A stretch of 64,000 bases of DNA from Lactobacillaceae bacterium (GTDB taxonomy: Bacteria > Pseudomonadota > Alphaproteobacteria > RF32 > CAG-239), in contig JAISVX010000004.1 in NCBI GenBank assembly GCA_031271345.1, positions 1 through 64,000 on the forward strand. Direction: 5' to 3'. A program made the translations under genes and the position numbers. Of the stretch, positions 43,601-53,212 are shown in pieces. The notes beneath the pieces were generated by a model. The model ran no database searches. It saw nothing but the letters and a program-made list of their open reading frames with translations, and was not told where the DNA came from. The first letter of the stretch is position 1. Each line of letters begins with the position of its first letter.

Positions 43601-44798
43601 TGAAGGCGATAAAGTTAAAAAAGGACAGAAAATTGCCGAATGGGATCCGTTTACTGTTCCTATTATCACTGAAAAAGCAGGTAAGGTTGAGCTTGTTGAT
43701 TTAATCAATAATGTTTCCGTAAGAGAAACTGTTGACGAGACTACCGGCATTGTTTCAAAAGTTGTTACAGACTGGAGAAATGGTTCGGCTGGTACTCAGG
43801 GTCTAAAGCCAAGCATTATCTTAAAAGATGCAAAAGGCAAACCTGTTAACTATGAAAACGGCAAGGAAGTTCGTTATTACCTTGTAGCAGATGCCATTCT
43901 TAATGTTGACAATGGTTCTGAAGTTAAAGTCGGCGATATTTTGGCGAGGGTTCCAAGAGAAAGCTCAAAAACTAAAGATATTACCGGCGGTCTGCCACGC
44001 GTGGCTGAGTTGTTCGAAGCGCGTCGTCCAAAAGACCAGTCTATCATCTCTGACGTTGACGGTATGGTTGAATATGGAAAAGACTACAAAACTAAACAAA
44101 GAATCAGAGTTGTTCCTAAGAAAGGGGAAGCAATTGAGTATTTGGTTCCGAAAGGACGCCATCTTGTTGTTCAGGACGGCGATATTGTGAAGAAAGGCGA
44201 CCTTCTTGTTGACGGTACTCCGGCTCCACACGACATCCTGCGCGTTATGGGAGTTGAAAAACTGGCTGAATACCTGGTGAAAGAAGTTCAGGATGTGTAT
44301 CGTCTTCAAGGTGTGAAGATTAATGATAAGCATATTGAAGTTATCGTTTCTCAGATGTTAAGAAAAGTTGAGGTTACCGTTCCTGGCGACACAACATTCT
44401 TAGTCGGCGAACAAGTAGATAGAGATACATTTGACGAAGAAAATGCAAAAGTATTGTCAGAAAACGGCGCTCCTGCGGAAGCAGACCCAATTCTTTTAGG
44501 TATTACAAAAGCATCTCTTCAAACTAAGTCATTTATCTCTGCTGCATCGTTCCAAGAGACAACAAGAGTACTTACAGAAGCGGCGGTTTCTGGTAAAACA
44601 GATAAGCTTATCGGCTTGAAGGAAAACGTCATTGTCGGACGTTTAATCCCTGCCGGTACTGGTAATGTGCTTCGCGCTCTCAGACGTGTTGCGGCACAAA
44701 ATGATAAAGAAATTCTTGCTCTTAAAAACGAGGATGTTACAGCTGACGCCGTAATTGAATCTGTTGGCGAAGCAGTTGAAGAAGCTGTTAACGAGTAA
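40617..44798 (+). CDS. rpoC: RNA polymerase beta' subunit
   Basis: 1393 residues. The N-terminal zinc ribbon ([20 protein letters not shown]), the catalytic magnesium loop NADFDGDQM, and the second zinc site ([19 protein letters not shown]) are all present. The trigger-loop region [11 protein letters not shown] is conserved. GGGAG lies before the ATG. A strong terminator follows, ending the operon; rpsL, rpsG and fusA do not follow here. Confidence 0.98.
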   Translation: MNDIMKFFGQQGSGDSFDAIRISIASPEQIRSWSYGEIKKPETINYRTFKPERDGLFCARIFGPVKDYECLCGKYKRMKYRGIVCEKCGVEVTLSKVRRERMGHIELAAPVAHIWFLKSLPSRISILTDMSIKNLERILYFESYVVIEPGLTPLAVNELLTEEQYQEAIDEYGEDSFRASIGAEALKEILSQIDLEAERDTIREELKDNASESKRKKLIKRLKIIEAFLDSEAKPEWMILDVLPVIPPELRPLVPLDGGRFATSDLNDLYRRVINRNNRLKRLLELQAPDIIVRNEKRMLQEAVDALFDNGRRSRAITGTNKRPLKSLSDMLKGKQGRFRQNLLGKRVDYSGRSVITVGPELLLHQCGLPKKMALELFKPFVYAKLELYGHATTIKAAKRMVEKERPEVWDILEEVIREHPVLLNRAPTLHRLGIQAFEPVLIEGKAIQLHPLVCTAFNADFDGDQMAVHVPLSIEAQLEARVLMMSTNNILLPASGKPVIVPSQDMVLGIYYLSYEAEGMIGEGSVFADIDEVRMALHSRAVDLHAKIKCRMKYINDDGIETYGIVTTTPGRILISEILPMHKDVPFSLVNRLIKKKEIGEIIDVIYRHCGQKETVIFSDKIMALGFKHACKAGISFGKDDLIIPDAKKVLIEETEKQVKEFEQQYQNGLITKGEKYNKVVDIWAACTDKVADEMMKNISQIKDGYINSVYMMAHSGARGSAAQMRQLAGMRGLMAKPSGEIIEQPIISNFKEGLTVLEYFNSTHGARKGLADTALKTANSGYLTRRLVDVAQDVVITETNCGTDKGIVVRPVVDGGNVIVSIGERILGRTIQEDIVHPETGAIVLPKGKLVDEIDVELVERAGVEQVKIRSVLTCETKDGVCAACYGRDLARGTAVNIGEAVGVIAAQSIGEPGTQLTMRTFHIGGAAQKGAEQSSVEVPFAGELKLENSRLVINSEGNGIVLSRNCDIVVVDTAGREKSRHHVPYGTRLLATEGDKVKKGQKIAEWDPFTVPIITEKAGKVELVDLINNVSVRETVDETTGIVSKVVTDWRNGSAGTQGLKPSIILKDAKGKPVNYENGKEVRYYLVADAILNVDNGSEVKVGDILARVPRESSKTKDITGGLPRVAELFEARRPKDQSIISDVDGMVEYGKDYKTKQRIRVVPKKGEAIEYLVPKGRHLVVQDGDIVKKGDLLVDGTPAPHDILRVMGVEKLAEYLVKEVQDVYRLQGVKINDKHIEVIVSQMLRKVEVTVPGDTTFLVGEQVDRDTFDEENAKVLSENGAPAEADPILLGITKASLQTKSFISAASFQETTRVLTEAAVSGKTDKLIGLKENVIVGRLIPAGTGNVLRALRRVAAQNDKEILALKNEDVTADAVIESVGEAVEEAVNE

Positions 44799-44816
44799 GG
44801 TTTGATTTGTCGGATA

Positions 44817-44849
44817 AAATGCCTCATTAGAAATAATGAGGCATTTTTT
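44817..44849 (+). terminator. Terminator of the rpoBC operon
   Basis: A 13-bp stem (AAATGCCTCATTA / TAATGAGGCATTT) with loop GAAA and a T tail. Confidence 0.93.
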
Positions 44850-44919
44850 AATTGTTTTTATCAGGATAAATTGTTATAATTGTCGCATCTTGATATTATA
44901 AATTTTAATAATTCTGCGT

Positions 44920-45261
44920 ATGAAAAAGTTTTTTAAAAGGCTGGACCAGATTCTCAACAATCTCACCAGCATTGAAACCGAAGAGGAAAAAGCGAAACGC
45001 GAAGCACTGAGGCAAGAATGTGAAAACTTTAAATTCGGTCGACCTGTCATTTCTGATGAACAGCTCAAAGATTTAAGGTCTCGTATTCTTGTGCAGAGAG
45101 CAAATGATTGCGGCATCCAGTATGCTATCTACGGTTATCCTTTTTGCAATATTGCGCTCTTTAGCTTCCAGCCTGCAGTAGAAAACGTATTGCTTGGAAG
45201 CTCTTGGGACGTATATCTTGAAGAGGTTTCCGCGGAGATTTCCAGAAGAGAACGGCTCTGA
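44920..45261 (+). CDS. Hypothetical protein
   Basis: 113 residues, unrecognised. The N-terminal half is a charged helix (RLDQILNNL then EEEKAKREALRQE), and the C-terminal half is mixed with one pair of Cys. It has no Shine-Dalgarno (AT-rich bases only before the ATG) and is GC-richer than rpoC or the genes that follow. A perfect palindromic terminator lies 22 bases after the stop. It is one of several such isolated genes in this window. Confidence 0.55.
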   Translation: MKKFFKRLDQILNNLTSIETEEEKAKREALRQECENFKFGRPVISDEQLKDLRSRILVQRANDCGIQYAIYGYPFCNIALFSFQPAVENVLLGSSWDVYLEEVSAEISRRERL

Positions 45262-45282
45262 TGGAGCGATGGATTTTATGAG

Positions 45283-45317
45283 ATGGAGGCAGAACAATTG
45301 TTCTGCCTCCATTTTTG
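45283..45317 (+). terminator. Palindromic terminator
   Basis: ATGGAGGCAGAACAA and TTGTTCTGCCTCCAT form a 15-bp perfect palindrome with no loop bases, then TTTTTG. Confidence 0.85.
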
Positions 45318-45384
45318 TTAACAAATACTTGACTCTTAAAACAAATGATTTATTGATTAAATATAAGATAAATGGAGAAAATAC

Positions 45385-45855
45385 ATGAAAAAACTGTTAG
45401 CTATAGGATTATTGTTTTTTATTTCCGCATGCAGCCATTGCAATGGCTGCGGCTGTCAGGAAACTAAATCTGCCCAGACATATCATAAGCCAGCTTATAA
45501 TGAGTGCGGCAATGTTACCAGAGTTAACGCGTATAACCGCACGGCGGAAAGCCGTTGCGGAAATTCTTGCGGCTGCGCGGAGCAGGTGCCTTGTCAGGAC
45601 AGGGTGGTTCGCGAACCGATAAACAAAACAGTTTATCAAACAGTTTATAATCCGGGAACCTATTCAAAAGAAGCTTGCGAGCGTCTGCCATATAAAACTG
45701 CCGACTGTACGGCAAAAGTTTATGAGGATGAAGCTCCAAAAAGAACAGGAGCGCCAATTGTTTACTATGAGCAGAAAACATATAATGTTAAAAACGAATG
45801 CGGTCCTTGCTGCAATAAACCAAAATCAATGACCTGCACATATTCTTACGAATAA
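45385..45855 (+). CDS. Cysteine-rich lipoprotein
   Basis: 156 residues. The lipobox is ISAC (Cys16). The mature protein contains more than fifteen Cys, several in pairs or CGC groups (NGCGC, NSCGC, GPCCNK), together with repeated Tyr-Asn-x motifs. It may be a disulfide-bonded or metal-binding outer-membrane lipoprotein. No family recognised. TGGAGAAA lies before the ATG. Its own terminator follows. Confidence 0.72.
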   Translation: MKKLLAIGLLFFISACSHCNGCGCQETKSAQTYHKPAYNECGNVTRVNAYNRTAESRCGNSCGCAEQVPCQDRVVREPINKTVYQTVYNPGTYSKEACERLPYKTADCTAKVYEDEAPKRTGAPIVYYEQKTYNVKNECGPCCNKPKSMTCTYSYE

Positions 45856-45860
45856 CAAAA

Positions 45861-45887
45861 GTCCCCTCTTTCGAGGGGATTTTTTTA
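45861..45887 (+). terminator. Terminator after the Cys-rich lipoprotein
   Basis: TCCCCTC pairs with GAGGGGA around TTTC, followed by seven or eight T. Confidence 0.85.
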
Positions 45888-45966
45888 TTGAAATATTTTT
45901 GACTTTTTGTCAATTTTGAATTAAAATCTTTTTTAAACTTATGGTAAATTTCTAAGGAGAAATAGA

Positions 45967-47181
45967 ATGTCGAATAAAAAATATAACATTGCAGTTACTT
46001 CCTCTAAGAATCTCGGGTATACAAATTCTGCGAAAGCTTTGGCTGGAGTTCATGAGCAGTTTATCGAATTTGACGCGATGATTGATGATGAAACAAAACA
46101 GGAATCTCACAACAAAAAATTGGCAGAAGCTTTGAAAACCAAGCTATCAGAAGATAATAGCAGTAAAATAAATTTAATAAGCGCTGGCAAGTTTGGCGTT
46201 GATTTTTATAATGATGTTATATTAGCTGATGACGAGCTGAAAAATTTTTATTTAAACAATCGTATAGAATTTGTATGGTCTTCAGATAGATATTATGACG
46301 TGGACCTTTCAGGTTTCTCTAATGGAATGGCAATTATAATGCCGGAAAGCGAAATTGCTAAATATAAAGAACAAATCGGAAAACTGCCTATTGATACTAT
46401 CGGAGTGGATTTAGTGGCTGCCGCTGACGGTGCAAGCATGGACGCTTCCGCAGAGCAGTTTGCGGAGTCTAATATAAAAGCGGCTGAAGTAATAAGCGGT
46501 TTTGACTATAAGGTAGCCGAGTTTTTGGGCGGTCGCGTGCAGCTTCCTGATGGCGGTTGGAAAGAAAATACTCTCGAAGTATTTGCGCAGGAAGCAAAAG
46601 AACTGCTTGAGAGGGCTGCCGGCGGAAATATTGTCGTCGGCACTCATGGGCTAAGAACATTTACCAATGGTGATAAATCAAATGACTTTGGCGCGTATAA
46701 TGCTTTTGTTGAAACTCTTGTCGATGGTTTGGCAGAGGGGCAGAAAGTTATGCTGATTACTAAAGATTTACGCGAAGACAGTCGAGTGTCAGTTTTGCAG
46801 ACATTAAGTAAAGCGGATGGAGAAATTGTATCTGATAAATATGATTTGGAAGATAAGGGAAGCTCATATAATTTCTTATTGAGAGACGCCGCTAATAAAA
46901 ATGCAAAAGCCAGAGTTACCGGCGAACAGATGAATTTTCCTACGGAGTTTTTGTCTGTCGGCGGAGACAGCAGAAATATAGAACCGGCTATGTGGGATTT
47001 AACTGTTCCGTCGAATGTCGAGGCTTATGAAAAAATAGATAAAAAAACTAAGGCTGGCGAAAAACTTATTACGGCTCAAGACGCATATTCCGAATATGTC
47101 AGCTCGGAAGCGGCGAGAGAAGAGGCGAAGAATATGGTCTATATGAAAGCGCTTGATGAGAAAAAAAGAAGATCAAAATAA
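45967..47181 (+). CDS. Hypothetical protein, possibly Rossmann-like
   Basis: 404 residues without signal peptide or membrane helix. Segments such as KINLISAGKFGVDFY, IDTIGVDLVAAADGAS and NIVVGTHGLRTFT look like parallel beta-alpha units, and the last 60 residues form a charged helix. I could not place it in a family. AAGGAG lies 6 bases before the ATG. It stands alone, convergent with ftsZ, and shares a bidirectional terminator with it. Confidence 0.65.
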   Translation: MSNKKYNIAVTSSKNLGYTNSAKALAGVHEQFIEFDAMIDDETKQESHNKKLAEALKTKLSEDNSSKINLISAGKFGVDFYNDVILADDELKNFYLNNRIEFVWSSDRYYDVDLSGFSNGMAIIMPESEIAKYKEQIGKLPIDTIGVDLVAAADGASMDASAEQFAESNIKAAEVISGFDYKVAEFLGGRVQLPDGGWKENTLEVFAQEAKELLERAAGGNIVVGTHGLRTFTNGDKSNDFGAYNAFVETLVDGLAEGQKVMLITKDLREDSRVSVLQTLSKADGEIVSDKYDLEDKGSSYNFLLRDAANKNAKARVTGEQMNFPTEFLSVGGDSRNIEPAMWDLTVPSNVEAYEKIDKKTKAGEKLITAQDAYSEYVSSEAAREEAKNMVYMKALDEKKRRSK

Positions 47182-47182
47182 C

Positions 47183-47210
47183 AAAAATCCCCTCGAAAGA
47201 GGGGATTTTT
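47183..47210. terminator. Bidirectional terminator between the hypothetical gene and ftsZ
   Basis: AAAAATCCCCTC and GAGGGGATTTTT form a 12-bp stem with loop GAAA, with A/T runs on both sides. It serves both convergent genes. Confidence 0.9.
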
Positions 47211-47229
47211 TATTTGTAACAATTTATAA

Positions 47230-48933
47230 TTATTTTCGACGAAGGAAGGAAGGGATTTCCAAGTTTAATTTACTGTCGGAAAAATCATTGTCTTTTTCTC
47301 TTGAGAAACTAGGAGAAATAGGCTCTTGGATATGCTCTTCTTCTTTTTTCTTCTTATTTCTTTTTGCGATAGAAAATCCTGTTACACGCTCGATAAGAGT
47401 CGGCGTATATTCGTCTTCATCATTAATAATTAGTTCCTCCGGCTCTTCGCCTTTTTTATTTACATAACTGTTAAAGTCATGGTTTGGAAATAGTTCAGGT
47501 TCGTCATCGGCAATTTTGATGGTTGATTTTGGCGTAAAGCTGTCTTGGTTTGCCGCAAGAGCAATTTCTAATTGAGAATCCACATTAAATTTTTCAGGTT
47601 TATTAGTTATTGCCTTAAATAGTGAAGACGCTTTAGGCATGTCTTCGATTATGTTGGAATCATCCATATCGTATAGGTTTTCATCGTCTTCGGCAATAAT
47701 CTGGCTTCTTATTTCTTCATCAGCAGCGCTTTCTTTTTCTATTTGCTCAAAAGTCTCATATTTAAAAGCTTCTTCTTCTGAGTCTTGAACAACATCGCCT
47801 ATGGTTTCATCGTCGTCATATTCTTCGGAAGGTCTGTTTGCTGAAAATTTTTCAAGATTAGCGCTTAAAGTTTCGTTAGGTATCTGCACTTTAATATCTT
47901 GCCTCATACTTTGTTCAATGTAGCTTTGTTTTTTTATAATAGGCTTTGCTTTTTCTTCTTCAGCCTTATCAATGCCCGTAGCAACGATGGAGACTCTTAT
48001 TTTTCCAGATAAGCTTTCATCAAAGCTTGAGCCGAAAATTATTTGAGCGTCTTCATCAATTTCTTCTCTTATACGGTTTGCCGCTTCGTCAATTTCAAAT
48101 AAAGTAATATCCTGTCCGCCGGTAATGTTGATTAAAACGCCCTTTGCCCCTTTTACCGAGCAATCGTCTAACAGGGGATTTGAAAGAGCCTGTTCAGCGG
48201 CCATAAGCGCTCTGTTGTCGCCTTCTGCCTCGCCTGTTCCCATAATGGCTTTACCCTGATCTTTCATAATGCATTTTACGTCGGCAAAATCCAGATTAAT
48301 TAGACCTGGCATCATCATTAAATCCGTTATTGAGCGTATGCCTGCATAAAGAACATTATCCGCCATAACAAAAGCGTCTGCCAGAGTTGTGTTTTTATCC
48401 GCTACTCTGAAAAGATTTTGGTTTGGAATGATAATTATGCTGTCAACGACTTTTGTAAACTCTTCAATTGACTGACGCGCTATTTCGGAACGTCTGCGAC
48501 CTTCAAATTCAAAAGGCTTTGTCACTACGCCGACAGTGAGGATACCTTTTTCTTTTGCCATTTTTGCAACTACCGGGGCTGCTCCAGAACCTGTTCCGCC
48601 GCCCATGCCGGCAGTGATGAAAACCATGTTTACGCCTTCAAGTTCTCTTTCTATATCAGGCAGAGCTTCTTCTGCCGCCGCTTTACCGATTTCGGGGTTT
48701 GCTCCGGCGCCTAATCCTTTTGTAGTTTCCAAGCCAAGCTGAATTCTTGTGTTGGATTTTGAATTTGCAAGAGCTTGAGCGTCTGTATTGGCAACAATAA
48801 AATCAACGCCTTCAAGGTTTTGATTAATCATATTATTTACGGCATTGCCGCCGCCGCCGCCGACGCCAACTACTGAGATTCTTGGCTTTAGGTGAGGCAT
48901 AGCTTTCTCTGGCACAGTCAGTTTAATAGACAT
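47230..48933 (-). CDS. ftsZ: FtsZ, tubulin-like division protein
   Basis: 567 residues. The GTPase domain (to about 320) has [13 protein letters not shown], the tubulin signature [13 protein letters not shown] and NLDFADVK for nucleotide contact. A long acidic linker of about 230 residues follows, ending in the conserved C-terminal peptide [10 protein letters not shown] that binds FtsA. Long linkers are typical of alphaproteobacteria. FtsZ forms the division ring. GAGGAAAC lies before the ATG. It is the last gene of the cluster. Confidence 0.96.
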   Translation of the reverse strand: MSIKLTVPEKAMPHLKPRISVVGVGGGGGNAVNNMINQNLEGVDFIVANTDAQALANSKSNTRIQLGLETTKGLGAGANPEIGKAAAEEALPDIERELEGVNMVFITAGMGGGTGSGAAPVVAKMAKEKGILTVGVVTKPFEFEGRRRSEIARQSIEEFTKVVDSIIIIPNQNLFRVADKNTTLADAFVMADNVLYAGIRSITDLMMMPGLINLDFADVKCIMKDQGKAIMGTGEAEGDNRALMAAEQALSNPLLDDCSVKGAKGVLINITGGQDITLFEIDEAANRIREEIDEDAQIIFGSSFDESLSGKIRVSIVATGIDKAEEEKAKPIIKKQSYIEQSMRQDIKVQIPNETLSANLEKFSANRPSEEYDDDETIGDVVQDSEEEAFKYETFEQIEKESAADEEIRSQIIAEDDENLYDMDDSNIIEDMPKASSLFKAITNKPEKFNVDSQLEIALAANQDSFTPKSTIKIADDEPELFPNHDFNSYVNKKGEEPEELIINDEDEYTPTLIERVTGFSIAKRNKKKKEEEHIQEPISPSFSREKDNDFSDSKLNLEIPSFLRRK

Positions 48934-49030
48934 ACATGTTTCCTCATATTTAAAATTCTTGTTAATCTTAGAATATTACAAAAGATGTTAAGTTTTAGTT
49001 ACTAATGTCATACTAAAATTGAATTAATTC

Positions 49031-50284
49031 TTAGAAATTTTGTTTCATCCAGCCGAATATTCTGCTTAAGTATCCGGCGTTTGACGAAGGTTTGCTGATT
49101 ATTTTATTCGGCTTTTTCTCTGTGTAGCTCAGAGCAAACAGCAAGAGACCAATTACGGTTGAAAAAGAAGGAGTGTATAAGCTGTCGGGGAGGTTGACCA
49201 GATTTTTAGGTTTCCCCAGTCTTACTTGTTTATCCAGGACCATTGAAGCAACTTCTCTAATGCCTGGAAGCTGAGAGGTTCCGCCGGTTAGAACAACGCG
49301 GTGGCTGGAAACGTCCTTTAGTCCCTGTTCCGCAAGCTTTTCGTTTACCAGCTCGAAAATTTCTTCAATTCTTGGGGTTATAATGCTGATTAAATCAGAT
49401 TTTGGAATTTGTCTGATTGAGCTGTCGTCTTCTTCGCCGACAGGATAAATATTTAGAGTTTCCGACTGGTCATGGCTTGTTAAAAAAGCGCAGCCGTGAA
49501 GAGTTTTTAATCTTTCGGCATGGGTAAAAGATGTTGTTAAACCCCAGGCTATATCATTGGTGATATTATTGCCGCCGACGCCGATTGAGCCAAAATATAC
49601 AGGATAGCCGTTTCTAAAAGTTGTAATGCTGGTTGTGCCGCCGCCGACATCGACAATGGTGGCGCCGATTTCTTTTTCGTCTTCAACCAGACACGAAAGA
49701 GCGGACGCGTAAGCGGAAAAAGATTTTTCCGCAATTTCAAGATGCGAGTTTTCAATTACGGTCGCGATGTTTCGATAGTTTATTTCGGGTATCATTCCAA
49801 GAAGAATATCTACGGAAAGATTTTCACCAAAAATATTGCGGGGGTCTTTAATTTCTTCTCCGCCGTTTAAGCGGTAGCTTGTAGGGAGACAGTGAATCAG
49901 CTCGTTGTCTTCAACGTTGATTTTGCTTATGCCTTTTTCGATAACTTTGTTGATGTCAGCCTCGCTGACCGGGCGGTTTTTGTTTATTTGGATTACCGAA
50001 TTTTTCATAATGCTCTTGGTCTTATCGCCGGAGACGTTGACAATGACTCTGTCAATGCGCTCATTTGCCATTTGTTCGGCGCTTTCAACAGCGTTGCAGA
50101 TAGATAAAGTCGCCTGGTTGATGTCGGTTATATAACCGTTTTTTATACCTTTGGAGGCGTTATATCCGTAACCGACAACATTCATTTTTTTATCACGGCT
50201 GATTTTTGCAATAATGCAGCATACCTTAGACGACCCAATATCCAAGGCAGCGATAGTTGTTAGCCGATTAAACGAATGTGACAA
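49031..50284 (-). CDS. ftsA: FtsA, actin-like division protein
   Basis: 417 residues, starting with a TTG codon; AGAGGAG lies 7 bases before it. The actin-fold signatures are present: LDIGSSKVCCIIA at the phosphate-1 loop, IVDVGGGTTSITTF at phosphate-2, and VVLTGGTSQLPGI at the adenosine site. The C-terminal GWMKQNF is the amphipathic membrane helix. FtsA tethers FtsZ to the membrane. Confidence 0.95.
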   Translation of the reverse strand: MSHSFNRLTTIAALDIGSSKVCCIIAKISRDKKMNVVGYGYNASKGIKNGYITDINQATLSICNAVESAEQMANERIDRVIVNVSGDKTKSIMKNSVIQINKNRPVSEADINKVIEKGISKINVEDNELIHCLPTSYRLNGGEEIKDPRNIFGENLSVDILLGMIPEINYRNIATVIENSHLEIAEKSFSAYASALSCLVEDEKEIGATIVDVGGGTTSITTFRNGYPVYFGSIGVGGNNITNDIAWGLTTSFTHAERLKTLHGCAFLTSHDQSETLNIYPVGEEDDSSIRQIPKSDLISIITPRIEEIFELVNEKLAEQGLKDVSSHRVVLTGGTSQLPGIREVASMVLDKQVRLGKPKNLVNLPDSLYTPSFSTVIGLLLFALSYTEKKPNKIISKPSSNAGYLSRIFGWMKQNF

Positions 50285-50296
50285 GTTTTCTCCTCT

Positions 50297-51154
50297 CTAA
50301 ATCTTTGATTCTTTGGTGTTTTTCAATTTATCCCGCTCTTCCGGGTTCATTTTTCCAATCTTTACAACCACTTTATCTGGCAATCTTAAATCTATTATGG
50401 TTAATTTACGTTTAAAAATACCGCGCGTTTTATTAATTTTTATCAACTTGTTCCATGTTTCTTCAATGTTTGTTTCTGGAAGCTTTATGGTTACGCCGCT
50501 TTCTATATTATCCAAAACAACGTTCCAGCGGCGCCCGGATATATAATTCGCGACTTTAATGCGGGAGAATATGTCTTCGTCTTTTTTTATAACCTGCAGA
50601 AGCTCTTTGAAGTTTTCAGGCGCGCCTTTGCCGACAATAAGCATTATTGGTTTTGTCGGGATATATTCGGCATTGATTACTTTGCCGTCTTCGTCAATCG
50701 GATGAAATTTTCCTCCGACCTGCCACAGAGATTCAACTTCTTTTTCTTTTAGCGTTATATGTATAACGTTTGGAAAGTATCCTCTTTTGACGGTCGCGGT
50801 TTTAATCCATGGCAGAGTTTCAAGCTTGGTTTTAATCTCGGAAACATCAATGCTTAAAATGTTTTTGTCCCGGTCTAATCCCAGAGCTTTTTTGATTTCT
50901 TTCATAGTTGTTTTATTGCGGTTTTCGATAATTATATCGTCCAGTGTCCAGCCCATTTTATTTGACTGCTCGTAGAAATACTGCGTAAGGTCAAAAAACT
51001 TTTTGCTGACAATTTCTTGTTTTAATGTGTAGGCAATAAGAGCCAAAGAAAAAACGATGCATAAAATTATGACGTTTCCCAATAAACGATACGGCCATTC
51101 TAACGGCGGGGTGACGATTTTTTGTTCGTTTATGATTTTCTGCTCTGTCGACAT
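50297..51154 (-). CDS. ftsQ: FtsQ, division protein
   Basis: 285 residues. A short cytoplasmic tail and one transmembrane helix (about 25-45) precede a POTRA domain (ILSIDVSEIKTKLETLPWIKTATV, about 96-120) and the FtsQ beta domain. FtsQ links the early and late divisome. Its C-terminal 25 residues are charged. Three bases separate it from murB. ddl, which usually precedes ftsQ, is absent. Confidence 0.92.
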   Translation of the reverse strand: MSTEQKIINEQKIVTPPLEWPYRLLGNVIILCIVFSLALIAYTLKQEIVSKKFFDLTQYFYEQSNKMGWTLDDIIIENRNKTTMKEIKKALGLDRDKNILSIDVSEIKTKLETLPWIKTATVKRGYFPNVIHITLKEKEVESLWQVGGKFHPIDEDGKVINAEYIPTKPIMLIVGKGAPENFKELLQVIKKDEDIFSRIKVANYISGRRWNVVLDNIESGVTIKLPETNIEETWNKLIKINKTRGIFKRKLTIIDLRLPDKVVVKIGKMNPEERDKLKNTKESKI

Positions 51155-51156
51155 TT

Positions 51157-52089
51157 TTATTTGTTAACACCTAAACGTTTTACTTCCCATTCCAAATCTA
51201 TATATGTTTTCTCTTTAACGGTTTTTCTAATTTCTTCGCCCAGAGTTTCAATGTCGCCGGCTGTGGCGCCGCCGGCATTTATCAGGAAATTGCAGTGTTT
51301 GTCGGAAACTTTTGCTCCGCCGACCTGGAGTTTGTCTGCTCCTGATTTTTTAATCAGCTCCCAGGCTCTCAAACCTTCGGGATTTTTAAATGTTGATCCA
51401 GCCGTTCTTTCGTTATGGGGCTGGTTTCTCATTCTGTATTCTTTTTGTTCTTCAATCTTTTGAATTATGTTGTGTTTTGTATCTTTTATTGTTTTGAAAG
51501 TTATATTAATGATAATCCAGTCGTCGGGAAACAGGCTTGTTCTATATCCAAGTTTAAGGTCGTCAACGCCGACGGTTTTAATTTCTCCGAGAGCGTCGAT
51601 TATTGTCGCGTTAAAAATGAAATCTTTTACTTCGCTTCCGAAACATCCGGCGTTTGTTTTGACGCATCCGCCCACAGCGCCTGGAATGGAACATAAAAAT
51701 TCCAATCCTCCAAGTTCGTTTTCAATCAGTATTTTTTTTAAATCGACATTTTTTCTGCCGGCGTAACAAGTTATGGAATTGTCATCGTTAATAGTGACCT
51801 GTTTGAAAAAAGGACTGTCCAATTTTATGACCACTCCTGGAACTCCGCCATCTCTGATAAGAAGATTGGAGCCGCCGCCGATTACGGTTACAGGAATATT
51901 GTATGGCTTATTTTCAAGAAAATGCTTAAGGTCTTTATCATCGGCAGGCATGAACATAACCTCGGCTGGTCCGCCGACCCCAAACCAAGTGTGTTTTGCT
52001 AGAGGAGCGTCTTCAAGATATTTTCCTTTGACATCTGGAAGCAAATCGATAATGCTTTTTTTATTTCTCCTGAAAAGATTCTTAAACAT
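51157..52089 (-). CDS. murB: UDP-N-acetylenolpyruvoylglucosamine reductase
   Basis: 310 residues. FAD-binding blocks are VIGGGSNLLIRDGGVPGVVI and SIPGAVGG; the catalytic Ser lies in AGSTFKNP, and Glu near the C-terminus in ADKLQVGGAKVSDKHCNF...E. It is a type I-like MurB and makes UDP-MurNAc, the first committed peptidoglycan precursor, with NADPH. It is one base away from murG on the same strand; murC is not between them. Confidence 0.94.
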   Translation of the reverse strand: MFKNLFRRNKKSIIDLLPDVKGKYLEDAPLAKHTWFGVGGPAEVMFMPADDKDLKHFLENKPYNIPVTVIGGGSNLLIRDGGVPGVVIKLDSPFFKQVTINDDNSITCYAGRKNVDLKKILIENELGGLEFLCSIPGAVGGCVKTNAGCFGSEVKDFIFNATIIDALGEIKTVGVDDLKLGYRTSLFPDDWIIINITFKTIKDTKHNIIQKIEEQKEYRMRNQPHNERTAGSTFKNPEGLRAWELIKKSGADKLQVGGAKVSDKHCNFLINAGGATAGDIETLGEEIRKTVKEKTYIDLEWEVKRLGVNK

Positions 52090-52090
52090 T

Positions 52091-53212
52091 TTAGTCCTCC
52101 GTATTTTTTTGTTTAATTACAGCGTTTATCGCATCCGCAAATCTTTTTGCCGCATCTGTAATTCCTAATGATTTTGCATTGCCCGCCATTGTCAGCAAAT
52201 CTTTTTTATTGTTTATTAGCCTAGTAATTATATTAAATAAATTATCAATATTAAAGTCTTTTTGCTGCAGCACAAACCCGGCTTTTGCCTCAGCGACTTC
52301 TTTTGCATTGCAAGTTTGATGGTCGTCCGCCGCAATAGGCAGAGGAACCAAAATAGAAGGAATGCCGACAGCCAGAATCTCGCTTACGGACGAAGCCCCG
52401 GCTCTTGATACCATGAGATTGGTTTTTGCGTATATTTCCGGCATGTTATTAAAAAAGTGGGAGATAATTACTTTCGATTTAACCCCCTCATAAGCCTTTT
52501 CTACATCTGGTTGGTCCTGCTCTCTGCACTGCTGATAAATAATGAAATTTTTTTGCGTCGCCTCGTCAAATTTTTTAATGGTTTGCGGGATTACTTCTCC
52601 AAAAATTTTCGCTCCCTGACTGCCGCCTAAAACGGCAATTTGAAATTTTCCCGTCATCGGATATTCTCTGTTTTTAATATTGATAATTGACTGCCTTATA
52701 GGCATTCCCGTTAAAACTGTTTTGATGTTTTTGGGAGTATATTTTACATCTTTAAAACTTTGGGCGATTAGTGCTGCGTGTTTGCTTAATATGCGGTTGG
52801 TTCTGCTCATAACGGAGTTTTGCTCATGAATGATGAGTTTTTTTCTCATGGCGATTGCCGCGACGGAGCAGGGGAAAGACGCATATCCTCCAAACCCGAC
52901 TACGCAAATCGGCTTGTTTTTTATTAAGATATAGCAAGATTGCAAAACCCCAATCATGGTTTTTGCGAGGCTTTTAACCTTAAACCATTTAGATTTGCCG
53001 ACTAATGCGCCGGATAATACGGAAAAGTTTTTAATCTCGCCAAGCCTGCCTTTATAATTGTCTTTGCCTCTTTTATCTGTGACCAACGCTAAGTCGTATC
53101 CTCTTTTTAAAAGCTCTTCGGCAAGAGATTCCGCAGGATATACATGTCCGCCCGTGCCGCCGGCCGTTAAAATAATCAAAGGTTTCTTTGTCTCGGTTTT
53201 TTTAGAAGTCAT
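52091..53212 (-). CDS. murG: MurG, lipid II synthase
   Basis: About 373 residues from the ATG at 53212, where GGAGGATAAAG precedes it; an ATG further upstream is not favoured. TAGGTGGHVYPAESLAEEL and the later HEQNSVMSRTNR and SRAGASSVSEILAVGIPSILVPLPIAADDHQ match this glycosyltransferase, which adds GlcNAc to lipid I at the inner membrane. It overlaps the ftsW stop by 11 bases. Confidence 0.95.
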   Translation of the reverse strand: MTSKKTETKKPLIILTAGGTGGHVYPAESLAEELLKRGYDLALVTDKRGKDNYKGRLGEIKNFSVLSGALVGKSKWFKVKSLAKTMIGVLQSCYILIKNKPICVVGFGGYASFPCSVAAIAMRKKLIIHEQNSVMSRTNRILSKHAALIAQSFKDVKYTPKNIKTVLTGMPIRQSIINIKNREYPMTGKFQIAVLGGSQGAKIFGEVIPQTIKKFDEATQKNFIIYQQCREQDQPDVEKAYEGVKSKVIISHFFNNMPEIYAKTNLMVSRAGASSVSEILAVGIPSILVPLPIAADDHQTCNAKEVAEAKAGFVLQQKDFNIDNLFNIITRLINNKKDLLTMAGNAKSLGITDAAKRFADAINAVIKQKNTED

